A stretch of 13,571 nt of DNA from positions 1 through 13,571 of the forward strand of contig JADLDZ010000091.1 of assembly GCA_020846375.1 (NCBI GenBank). The letters are read 5' to 3'. Shown in pieces: positions 6,504 through 13,571 of the stretch (within the stretch, counting starts at the first letter, position 1; each line of letters begins with the position of its first letter). The position numbers were made by a program, and so were the translations under genes. The DNA is from Nitrospirales bacterium. GTDB lineage: Bacteria; Nitrospirota; Thermodesulfovibrionia; Thermodesulfovibrionales; Dissulfurispiraceae. The notes beneath the pieces are model-generated. The model searched no databases and was not told the DNA's origin. It saw only the letters and a list, made by a program, of their open reading frames with translations.

Positions 6504-9500
6504 ATGGATAATAGATTCTTCAAGCAGCCGATCCTCAACTCCCCCTACGAGTACCCTGTTCATCACTGGGAGCTCGATGCACAGGGCCAGCCTACCCAAC
6601 GGATCATCGACACACGCCGCAGCGCCGAGTTCATCACGCCGATTCCCAGGCCCCGGAAGCGCAAAGGGGCGAACGACCAGCAGCAGATGGTTTTCGACGA
6701 GGGAAAAGGGCTTTCAACGCAAAAGCAACAGTACGACCCCACTTCACTCATCAATGCGCTCCGCAGCCATGTGGACAGGTGGCGCAGCATACCGGACCCA
6801 AGCAACTGGCAGGTCACGCCCGAAACCGCCCGTCTCCTGCAGCACTGGCGGCATCACCCGTTCTCCGGCACCCGACCGTTTTTCTGCCAGATCGAAGCGG
6901 TAGAAACCGCCATCTGGTTGACGGAGGTAGCCCCGAACGATAAGGCGGGGAAAAGATTTCTTGAGCATCTGCTTAATGCCAATAATGACGCCAATCCCGG
7001 CCTGATGCGCCTGGCGCTGAAGCTGGCTACCGGAGCAGGCAAAACCACCGTCATGGCCATGCTGATTGCCTGGCAGACCATCAATGCAGTGCGCCGGCCC
7101 ACCAGCAGGAAATTCACCCGGGGGTTCCTGGTCATCACGCCCGGTCTGACCATCCGCGACCGGCTGCGCGTGCTCCAGCCCAATGACCCGGACAGCTACT
7201 ACCAAAGCCGTGAGCTTGTTCCCGGCTACATGCTGGGCGACATTGAGCGGGCAAAGATCGTCGTCACCAATTATCACGCCTTCAAGCTCCGCGAACGTAT
7301 GGAGATGTCGAAGGGAGGTCGCTCCCTTCTCCGGGGCCGTGGCGGAGAACTCAACACTCTCGAAACCGAGGGGCAGATGCTCCAGCGGGTGATGCCCGGC
7401 CTGATGGGCATGAAGAGCATCATGGTGCTGAACGACGAAGCACACCACTGCTACCGTGAAAAGCCTGATCACGACGCTGAGGACGCTCTCTCCGGCGATG
7501 AGAGGAAAGAAGCCGAGAAGAACAACGAGGCCGCCCGCCTCTGGATTTCCGGCCTGGAAATCGTCAGCCGCAAGCTCGGCATCAACCACCTTATCGATCT
7601 GTCGGCAACACCCTTTTTCCTGCGCGGCTCAGGCTATGCCGAGGGGGTGCTGTTCCCCTGGACAATGAGCGATTTCTCCCTGATGGATGCCATCGAGTGC
7701 GGGATCGTCAAGCTGCCCCGCGTACCCGTGGCGGACAACATCCCCGGCGGGGACATGCCCCGGTTCCGCAACCTATGGGAACATATCCGCAAACGCATGC
7801 CCAAAAAGGGCCGGGGCAAGACCAACGCCCTTGATCCCCTGAGCATTCCCGTAGAGCTCCAGACCGCGCTGGAAGCCCTTTACGGCCACTACGAAAAGAC
7901 TTACACTCTCTGGCAGCAGAGCGGCATCAAGGTGCCGCCCTGTTTCATCGTCGTCTGCAATAACACTTCCACTTCCAAGCTCGTTTACGACTACATAGCA
8001 GGCTTCCACCGGGAGAATGAAGACAGCTCCACCACCCTCGAAAATGGACGGTTGCCCCTGTTCCGCAACTTCGACGAGTACGGCAACCAACTCGCCCGAC
8101 CGCGCACGCTCCTGATCGACAGCGAGCAGCTCGAATCCGGCGATGCTCTGGACGACAATTTCCGCGCCATGGCCTCCGACGAGATCGACCGCTTCCGCCG
8201 GGAAATCGTGGAACGCACCGGCGACCGCTCCCAAGCCGAGAACCTCACCGACCAGGAGCTGCTGCGCGAGGTCATGAACACCGTCGGCAAGGAAGGCCGC
8301 CTCGGCGAATCCATCCGCTGTGTGGTCTCGGTCTCTATGCTCACCGAAGGCTGGGACGCCAACACCGTTACCCATGTGCTGGGGGTCCGCGCCTTCGGCA
8401 CGCAGCTCTTGTGCGAGCAGGTTATAGGCCGCGCCCTGCGCCGCCAGTCATACGAGCTGAATGAGGAGGCGTTGTTCAACGTCGAATATGCCGACGTCCT
8501 GGGCATTCCCTTCGACTTCACGGCCAAGCCGGTGGTCGCTCCTCCGCAAAAACCGAGAGAGACCATTCACGTCAAGGCTGTCCGTCCCGAGCGCGACTCC
8601 CTCGAAATCCGTTTCCCGCGTGTTGCCGGGTACCGGGTCGAGCTGCCGGAAGAGCGGCTGACCGCCGCGTTCACCGACGAATCCGTGCTGGAGCTCACCC
8701 CGGATCAGGTCGGCCCTTCGGTTACCAAGAACCAGGGGATCATCGGCGAAGGGGTAGATCTCAGCCTTGTCCACACGGGCGACCTGCGCCGCTCCACGCT
8801 GCTGTACCACATTACCCAACGTCTGCTCTACACCAAATGGCGCGACCCGGGTGAGGAGCCCAGGCTGCACCTCTTTGGTCAGCTCAAAAGAATCACCAAA
8901 GAATGGCTCGATACCTGCCTGGTATGCAAAGGGGGCACCTACCCGGCGCAGCTCATGTATCAGGAATTGGCCGACATGGCCTGCGAGCGTATCACCAACG
9001 GCATCACCCGGGCGCTGGTGGGTGCGCGGCCCGTCAAGGCGGTGCTCGACGCGTACAATCCAATCGGATCATCCGGTTATGTGAATTTCACCACCTCGAA
9101 AACAAGCCGCTGGGAGACCGACGCCCGGCGTTGTCATATCAATTGGGTGATCCTCGACAGCGACTGGGAGGCTGAATTCTGCCGCGTAGCAGAGTCCCAT
9201 CCCCGGGTCAAAGCCTATGTCAAAAACCACGCTCTTGGGCTGGAAGTGCCCTATCGCTTCGGCTCCGAGACCCGCAGATACCTCCCCGACTTTATCGTTC
9301 TGGTGGACGACGGCCGCGGCGGGGACGACCTGCTGCACCTGGTCGTCGAGATAAAGGGGTACCGGCGCGAAGATGCCAAAGAAAAGAGGGCTACTATGGA
9401 GACGTACTGGGTGCCGGGCGTGAACAACCTGGGCGGCTATGGCCGCTGGGCCTTTGCCGAGCTTACCGATGTGTACCGGATCGAATCCGATTTCGGGGCC

Positions 9501-9548
9501 AGGGTTGAAGTTGAGCTTGATAAAGGAAGGGTGAAGAGTGAAGGGTGA
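6504..9548 (+). CDS. Type III-like restriction enzyme Res subunit (SF2 helicase plus PD-(D/E)XK nuclease)
   Basis: The 1014-residue product should translocate on and cut unmodified DNA together with the methyltransferase at the end of this operon. Helicase motifs run in order: Walker A ATGAGKTT with Lys180, DEAH-type box NDEAHH (310-315), motif III SATPFF (from 367), SMLTEGWDANTVTHV, and motif VI QVIGRALRR (from 639). Near the C-terminus PDF (Asp929) and VEIKG (Glu949, Lys951) form a PD-(D/E)XK nuclease. The N-terminus (FFKQPILNSPYEYPVHHWELD) is typical of a Res-like family that I recall from NCBI annotation as BPTD_3080. An in-frame ATG at 6495 is also possible, but GGAGAG (6488-6493) is too close to it and better placed for 6504. 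The last codons (VKSEG) come from a heptamer array and overlap the next gene by 11 bp. Confidence 0.92.
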   Translation: MDNRFFKQPILNSPYEYPVHHWELDAQGQPTQRIIDTRRSAEFITPIPRPRKRKGANDQQQMVFDEGKGLSTQKQQYDPTSLINALRSHVDRWRSIPDPSNWQVTPETARLLQHWRHHPFSGTRPFFCQIEAVETAIWLTEVAPNDKAGKRFLEHLLNANNDANPGLMRLALKLATGAGKTTVMAMLIAWQTINAVRRPTSRKFTRGFLVITPGLTIRDRLRVLQPNDPDSYYQSRELVPGYMLGDIERAKIVVTNYHAFKLRERMEMSKGGRSLLRGRGGELNTLETEGQMLQRVMPGLMGMKSIMVLNDEAHHCYREKPDHDAEDALSGDERKEAEKNNEAARLWISGLEIVSRKLGINHLIDLSATPFFLRGSGYAEGVLFPWTMSDFSLMDAIECGIVKLPRVPVADNIPGGDMPRFRNLWEHIRKRMPKKGRGKTNALDPLSIPVELQTALEALYGHYEKTYTLWQQSGIKVPPCFIVVCNNTSTSKLVYDYIAGFHRENEDSSTTLENGRLPLFRNFDEYGNQLARPRTLLIDSEQLESGDALDDNFRAMASDEIDRFRREIVERTGDRSQAENLTDQELLREVMNTVGKEGRLGESIRCVVSVSMLTEGWDANTVTHVLGVRAFGTQLLCEQVIGRALRRQSYELNEEALFNVEYADVLGIPFDFTAKPVVAPPQKPRETIHVKAVRPERDSLEIRFPRVAGYRVELPEERLTAAFTDESVLELTPDQVGPSVTKNQGIIGEGVDLSLVHTGDLRRSTLLYHITQRLLYTKWRDPGEEPRLHLFGQLKRITKEWLDTCLVCKGGTYPAQLMYQELADMACERITNGITRALVGARPVKAVLDAYNPIGSSGYVNFTTSKTSRWETDARRCHINWVILDSDWEAEFCRVAESHPRVKAYVKNHALGLEVPYRFGSETRRYLPDFIVLVDDGRGGDDLLHLVVEIKGYRREDAKEKRATMETYWVPGVNNLGGYGRWAFAELTDVYRIESDFGARVEVELDKGRVKSEG

Positions 9549-9558
9549 AGTGAGAAGA
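9531..9558 (+). repeat. Heptamer array 1 at the res / ATP-binding gene junction
   Basis: The units are GTGAAGA, GTGAAGG, GTGAAGT and GAGAAGA, period 7. The array encodes the last residues and stop of Res and the GTG start of the next gene, which overlap by 11 bp. Because 7 is not a multiple of 3, gain or loss of a unit would change which frame meets the stop. Related arrays occur at 10978-11005 and, inverted, at 11386-11413. Confidence 0.8.
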
Positions 9559-10989
9559 ACGAAGGCAGAAAAAAAGATTGACGACCTGTTTTCTCTCATC
9601 ACCTCTGGGGAGGATAGCACCCGTCAGTTCAAGGTGGACGTACGCAATGGCGATTCCCTGGCCTCTGATATGGCAGCATTTGCCAATTCCGAAGGAGGGA
9701 TGGTCTTCATCGGCGTGGCAGATGACGGCTCGATACCGGGGCTGTCTCAGGAAGATGTGGTCCGGATTAACCAGCTCATCAGCAACGCGGCCAGTCAGCA
9801 TGTGCGTAGTGCTCTTACCGTGCAGACAGAGAATGTGTTGCTTCCGAATGGAAGCATTGTCATCGTGCTAACCATACCCAAAGGACTGGATAAGCCTTAC
9901 TTCGATAAAAATGGCGTCATCTGGCTGAAATGCGGGGCAGACAAGCGTCGCATCAATTCCAAGGAAGAGCTGCGCAGGCTCTTTCAGCTTTCGAATCAGT
10001 TCCATGCGGACGAATTACCGACAAAAGCAGGAATAGACAAGCTCGATAAGCTTCGCCTGCGCGATTTCCTGCGCGATACATACAAGCTGGACTATCCCGA
10101 CTTGCCCGCTGAATTGATCCGATTGTTACAAAACATGAACCTGGCTACCGATGAGGGTTTTCTGAACCTTGCGGGAGTTCTCTTGTTTGCCGAACGCCCG
10201 GAGTGGATCATGCCCCAGTTTGTTATAAAAGCGATTCGGTATCCGGGTAATGAGATTCATGTCAGTGATTATGTAGACACTGAAGATTTTTCCGGGCCAT
10301 TGCGTAAAGTGTTTGATGATTCCCTGGCGTTTGTCATGCGCAACCTGCATAAAGTACAGGCCGGTCGTGGCATTAATGCACCGGGAGTATCCGAAATTCC
10401 GGAATCGGTTTTTGAAGAGCTTCTGGTTAACGCTTTGGTGCATAGGGATTACTTGGTGAGCGCCCCCATTCGCCTTTTCATTTTCGACAACCGTATCGAA
10501 ATTATCAGCCCCGGCCACCTGCCCAATAATCTTACCGTGGAGAAAATTCGGGCAGGAAACTCCAATATTCGCAACCCAATTCTGGTTTCTTTTGTAGCAA
10601 AGGGGCTTTTGCCCTACCATGGGCTTGGTTCAGGAATTAAGAGGGCGCTGGAGGATTGGCAGGACATAGATTTCACCGACGATAGAGAAGGGTGCATGTT
10701 CACCGCCACAATCCGTAGAAAAGCTCTGAAAGCACCCGCTTCACCGAAAGGTTCACTAGAAAGTTCGGGGATAAGTTCGGGAAAAAGTTCGGGAAAAACT
10801 GGAGAGCAGATCATGAGGCTCCTGTCGGGCAGACCGGAAATGACTATTCCTGAACTGGCCGAAGTTCTATCGATAAGCACGCGCGCAGTCGAAAAACAGG
10901 TTGCAAAGTTAAGGTCGGAAGGTCGCCTCCGCCGCATCGGTCCGGCGAAGGGCGGGCGTTGGGAAACTGATGAAAAGAGTGAAGGATGA
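9538..10989 (+). CDS. AlbA_2 (Schlafen-type) / GHKL-like ATP-binding protein with C-terminal winged helix
   Basis: The 483-residue product resembles the COG2865-type 'divergent AAA_4 / AlbA_2' family. Residues about 20-150 match the AlbA_2 domain (STRQFKVDV, AFANSEGGMVFIGVADDG, WLKCGADKRRI). Residues about 290-370 have a GHKL-like ATP site: EELLVNALVHRDY (293-305, N-box Asn298), DNRIEIISPG (317-326) and GLGSGIKR (362-369). A Ser/Gly linker (409-420), made of a 12-bp DNA repeat, leads to a winged-helix HTH (about 422-476). Such proteins are often called transcriptional regulators; the role here is unproven and could be control of, or an accessory to, restriction. GTG 9538 has AGGAAGG 7 nt upstream; GTG 9550 is an alternative. 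GC in sampled lines is 45-47%, against about 70% in res, so it may have a separate origin. Confidence 0.85.
   Translation: MKGEVRRTKAEKKIDDLFSLITSGEDSTRQFKVDVRNGDSLASDMAAFANSEGGMVFIGVADDGSIPGLSQEDVVRINQLISNAASQHVRSALTVQTENVLLPNGSIVIVLTIPKGLDKPYFDKNGVIWLKCGADKRRINSKEELRRLFQLSNQFHADELPTKAGIDKLDKLRLRDFLRDTYKLDYPDLPAELIRLLQNMNLATDEGFLNLAGVLLFAERPEWIMPQFVIKAIRYPGNEIHVSDYVDTEDFSGPLRKVFDDSLAFVMRNLHKVQAGRGINAPGVSEIPESVFEELLVNALVHRDYLVSAPIRLFIFDNRIEIISPGHLPNNLTVEKIRAGNSNIRNPILVSFVAKGLLPYHGLGSGIKRALEDWQDIDFTDDREGCMFTATIRRKALKAPASPKGSLESSGISSGKSSGKTGEQIMRLLSGRPEMTIPELAEVLSISTRAVEKQVAKLRSEGRLRRIGPAKGGRWETDEKSEG
10762..10797 (+). repeat. In-frame 12-bp tandem repeat (three units) in the linker
   Basis: The units are AGTTCGGGGATA, AGTTCGGGAAAA and AGTTCGGGAAAA, encoding SSGI-SSGK-SSGK. 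The preceding 12 bases (10750-10761, GSLE) may be a decayed fourth unit. The repeat joins the ATP-binding domain to the winged helix, and since 12 is a multiple of 3 any copy-number change would alter linker length without a frameshift. Confidence 0.85.
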
Positions 10990-11005
10990 AGGGTGAAGAG
11001 TGAAA
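10978..11005 (+). repeat. Heptamer array 2 between the ATP-binding and four-helix genes
   Basis: The units are AGTGAAG, GATGAAG, GGTGAAG and AGTGAAA, in the same orientation as array 1. The array supplies the C-terminal SEG and stop of the upstream protein and the start region of the downstream gene. Confidence 0.78.
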
Positions 11006-11382
11006 TGGAACAACCGAGACGGGATTTGCCGGAGCGGACGTTCGAGTTTGCGCGACGGGTGGTGACATTGTGCCGGACGCTGGATCAGACGCCGGGTGTC
11101 AGCCGGACGTTAGCCAACCAACTAATAAGGTCGGGTACGTCAATCGGTGCGAACGTCGAAGAGGGACAGGGCAGCCAGAGCCGAGCTGATTTTGTCGCTA
11201 AGTATTCCATTGCTTGTAAAGAGGCTCGTGAAACTCACTACTGGTTACGATTGCTGATTGCTTCGGAGATTGCTCCGCAATCGCAAGCAAGCGATCTGGT
11301 CCAGGAAGTTAATCAGATCGTTGCAATCCTGACCTCAATAATAAAGAAATGCAGAGCAATCAACGAAGATAGGAAAAGGTGA
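11005..11382 (+). CDS. Four-helix bundle protein (23S rRNA intervening-sequence / S23-like family)
   Basis: The 125-residue, all-helical product has the hallmark core RTLANQLIRSGTSIGANVEE, then GQGSQSRADFVAKYSIACKE and ARETHYWLRLL. The family was first seen in proteins encoded within 23S rRNA intervening sequences of Leptospira and Coxiella. Stand-alone copies are widespread in bacteria; the molecular function is unknown. I favour ATG 11005, which lies just at the end of heptamer array 2. A GTG at 10993 inside the array (adding MKSE) has a GAAGGA about 6 nt upstream and is equally possible. No rRNA is nearby, so this is not an intervening sequence here. It lies 15 bp after the ATP-binding gene and 60 bp before the methyltransferase, within the same operon. 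Sampled GC is about 52%, lower than res and the mod flanks. Confidence 0.88.
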   Translation: MEQPRRDLPERTFEFARRVVTLCRTLDQTPGVSRTLANQLIRSGTSIGANVEEGQGSQSRADFVAKYSIACKEARETHYWLRLLIASEIAPQSQASDLVQEVNQIVAILTSIIKKCRAINEDRKR

Positions 11383-11385
11383 AAC

Positions 11386-11413
11386 TTTCACTCTTCACTC
11401 TTCCAACTTCACC
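11386..11413 (-). repeat. Heptamer array 3, inverted, upstream of the methyltransferase
   Basis: Read on the minus strand the units are GGTGAAG, TTGGAAG, AGTGAAG and AGTGAAA, the same motif as arrays 1 and 2 in opposite orientation. A perfect small palindrome, GTGAAA-C-TTTCAC (11379-11391), overlaps its left end and the stop of the four-helix gene. AAGGTGAA and TTCACCCTT could also pair across the array. The intercistronic hairpin may modulate expression of mod. Confidence 0.72.
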
Positions 11414-11442
11414 CTTCTATTGCGGCGAGGAGAATAAAGGAA

Positions 11443-13571
11443 ATGGCGCGAAATAAAAAAGATCAAAAAACTGTTGAAGCGTTGACGCACGCTGAAGCGA
11501 GCCGCAAAAATAACCCCTCCGCCGAGCATCAGTCGGTCATGCACGAAGCGGAGAAGAACCCGATCCGCGTGGCATACGAGAGGCGCAACCGGGACCTCGA
11601 CCCGCAACTGGTCTGGCGTGGCAAGGACGAGCAGGACTGGTCCGACCTGGTGGTGCATGCCCCGCCGCTCTATATTCAGGAGAAGGTGCATCCCAAAGTG
11701 CTGATTGACGACCTGCTGCGCCGCAGCAAGGAAGATGCGAAAGCCGCCAAACCCCAGGTCGATCTCTTTGCCGATTTCAATGGTCTGCCCAACGAGAACG
11801 CCAGGACCGAGTTCTATCAGCATGACGCCCACTGGGCCAACCGCATGATCCTCGGGGATAGCTTGCAGGTGATGGCATCGCTAGCCGAGAGGGAAGGACT
11901 TCGCGGCAAAGTGCAGTGCATCTATATCGATCCACCCTACGGCATAAAGTTCAACTCTAACTTTCAGTGGTCAACCACCAGCCGCGATGTGAAGGACGGC
12001 AATGTAGATCACATCACCCGCGAGCCGGAGCAGGTGAAGGCGTTTCGGGATACCTGGCGGGATGGGATTCATTCATACCTGACCTATCTGAGAGACCGGC
12101 TGACCGTTGCACGGGATCTGTTGGCAGAAAGCGGGTCGATCTTTGTACAGATCGGAGATGAGAATGTCCATCGGGTACGGGCACTAATGGATGAGGTGTT
12201 TGGAGATGAGAATTTTGTAGTAACGCTGAAATTTGCAAAAACTGCGGGGCTAGGGGGGAAATACTTAGATGAAACATTTGACTATATTATCTGGTGTGCA
12301 AAAAAGATAGAGAGTCTGAAGTTCAGAAGGCCTTATTTCACTCGGATTGCTGGAGAAGCTGGAGCTACACAGTACAATATGCGAATGGACGAAGCTGGCA
12401 TCTATGGAACTACTGACTTTATGGCACGAGGAAGGTTGTTTGCTCATGACAACCTAACATCCCAGACAGGTAATGATACGACTATTTTCCCCTTTACAAT
12501 TAGCGGAACTGAAATAGCAGCACCCAAGAAAGGTGGCTGGAAATCTAATCTCTCTGGAATTGCTCGTTTATCAAAGGCAAACAGAATAATACGGATAGGC
12601 AAAACACCACGATATGTAAGATTCTTTGACGACGCGCCCAGTTTTCCTGTAGGATCAGCTTGGTTAGATACAGGGATTAGCGGATTTAGCGATGAGAAAG
12701 TCTATGTAGTTCAAACGACGCCTCGTGCTATCCAACGCTGCATTTTGATGTCCACAGACCCTGGCGATCTTGTCCTCGATCCTACCTGCGGTTCCGGTAC
12801 TACCGCATACGTTGCTGAACAGTGGGGCCGTAGGTGGATCACTATCGATACCTCCCGAGTTGCCCTTGCGCTCGCCCGAGCCCGTAGTATGGGTGCTCGC
12901 TACCCATACTACCTGCTTGCCGACTCACCGGAAGGCCAAAAAAAGGAAGCAGAAATTACCCGTACCGCGCCTTCAAGCCGGCCTACACGCGGCGACATCC
13001 GACAAGGATTCGTTTACGAGCGCGTACCCCACGTCACCCTCAAGTCCATCGCCAATAACGCCGAGATTGATGTGATATGGGAGAAATATCAGGTAATTCT
13101 TGAGCCTCTTCGTTTAAATATCAATCAGTTACTCGGCAAAAAATGGGAGGAATGGGAAATTCCCCGTGATGCGGAGGAGAAATGGCCGGAAAAAGCGAAG
13201 AAGATCCATACCCAGTGGTGGGAGCAGCGCACCGCCCGGCAGAAGGAGATTGATGCCTCCATTGCCGCAAAGGCGGAATTTGAATATCTCTACGACAAAC
13301 CCTACGAGGACAAGAAGAAAGTCCGCGTGGCCGGGCCGTTCACCGTAGAGAGTCTGTCGCCTCATCGTGTCCTGGCGGTGGGTGCTGACGATGAGCTGAT
13401 CGACACCGTAGCGGAAGCAAAGGACGGCTACGGCAAGGAGCGGGATTTCGTTCAGATCATCCTCGAAAACCTCAAGACCTCCGGGGTGCAGCAGGCCCAC
13501 AAGGATGACAAGATCACCTTCACCTCCCTCACCCCCTGGCCGGGCGATCTGGTCTGTGCCGAAGGACGCTA
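11443..13571 (+). CDS. Type III-like DNA methyltransferase Mod subunit, beta class (3' end outside window)
   Basis: I translated this by hand; the frame stays open for 709 residues to the right edge, so the C-terminus is missing. It has the catalytic motif IV, YIDPPYG (DPPY at 163-166), before the AdoMet motif I, LDPTCGSGTT (D446 to T454). This order marks beta-class amino-methyltransferases, which make N6-adenine or N4-cytosine and include type III Mod subunits. DETFDYIIWCAKK follows the pattern seen in Mod proteins. Residues about 240-440, between the two motifs, are the likely target-recognition region and are distinctly AT-rich. The ATG at 11443 has GAGGAG and AAAGGAA just upstream. With Res it should form the restriction-modification pair, methylating host sites. 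The recognition sequence cannot be read from the protein. No frameshift or stop was found inside. Confidence 0.93.
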   Translation, partial: MARNKKDQKTVEALTHAEASRKNNPSAEHQSVMHEAEKNPIRVAYERRNRDLDPQLVWRGKDEQDWSDLVVHAPPLYIQEKVHPKVLIDDLLRRSKEDAKAAKPQVDLFADFNGLPNENARTEFYQHDAHWANRMILGDSLQVMASLAEREGLRGKVQCIYIDPPYGIKFNSNFQWSTTSRDVKDGNVDHITREPEQVKAFRDTWRDGIHSYLTYLRDRLTVARDLLAESGSIFVQIGDENVHRVRALMDEVFGDENFVVTLKFAKTAGLGGKYLDETFDYIIWCAKKIESLKFRRPYFTRIAGEAGATQYNMRMDEAGIYGTTDFMARGRLFAHDNLTSQTGNDTTIFPFTISGTEIAAPKKGGWKSNLSGIARLSKANRIIRIGKTPRYVRFFDDAPSFPVGSAWLDTGISGFSDEKVYVVQTTPRAIQRCILMSTDPGDLVLDPTCGSGTTAYVAEQWGRRWITIDTSRVALALARARSMGARYPYYLLADSPEGQKKEAEITRTAPSSRPTRGDIRQGFVYERVPHVTLKSIANNAEIDVIWEKYQVILEPLRLNINQLLGKKWEEWEIPRDAEEKWPEKAKKIHTQWWEQRTARQKEIDASIAAKAEFEYLYDKPYEDKKKVRVAGPFTVESLSPHRVLAVGADDELIDTVAEAKDGYGKERDFVQIILENLKTSGVQQAHKDDKITFTSLTPWPGDLVCAEGR

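Noticed and set aside
9531..11413. CRISPR-like array from the repeated heptamers
   Set aside because: The units are 7 bp, contiguous and degenerate with no spacers; they are short tandem repeats.
11395..11832. Minus-strand frame over the start of the methyltransferase
   Set aside because: It is antisense to the open, homologous plus-strand methyltransferase frame.

Overview
The window looks like the chromosome of an anaerobic, Gram-negative-type bacterium with fairly high GC. The case rests on a ferredoxin-fused EtfA, a B12-dependent (class II) ribonucleotide reductase, the DXP-dependent vitamin B6 gene pdxJ, and an ElyC/YdcF-type membrane protein. Nitrospirota or the former Deltaproteobacteria (Desulfobacterota) would fit. 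This is inference from gene content; no rRNA or other taxonomic marker is present.

Left part (1-5999), all on the minus strand. In transcription order the genes are nrdJ, a two-TM DUF218 protein, pdxJ, acpS, etfB and etfA, the last running off the left edge. nrdJ has a consensus sigma70-type promoter placed so that the message should be essentially leaderless. The DUF218 start codon lies 2 bp after the nrdJ stop, pdxJ and acpS are 26 bp apart, and etfA overlaps etfB. Each of the three larger gaps holds a copy of one dispersed, hairpin-rich repeat (A 1911-2066, B 3234-3505, C 6069-6336). B and C have imperfect terminal inverted repeats and nearly equal lengths, like a non-autonomous (MITE-like) element. 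The end of B supplies the stop codon of the DUF218 gene.

Right part (6504-13571), all on the plus strand, is an accessory defence module. It holds a Res-like helicase/endonuclease, an AlbA_2/GHKL-type ATP-binding protein with a winged-helix tail, a small four-helix-bundle protein, and a beta-class DNA methyltransferase cut by the right edge. Together this is a type III-like restriction-modification system, with the unusual order res first and mod last and two accessory genes between. Each junction from res to mod carries an array of about four degenerate heptamers (RRTGAAR), inverted at the last one. The arrays form the ends of Res and of the ATP-binding protein, both finishing KSEG. Base composition is patchy: the ATP-binding gene and the presumed target-recognition part of the methyltransferase are clearly more AT-rich than res and the rest of mod, which suggests cassette exchange.

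How the parts work together: Res and Mod should restrict and protect DNA at a shared target. The two middle genes are probably accessory or regulatory, or passengers; the sequence cannot decide. The core genes on the left are unrelated housekeeping and energy-metabolism functions linked only by position. Two real genes, etfA and the methyltransferase, are open at the window edges.
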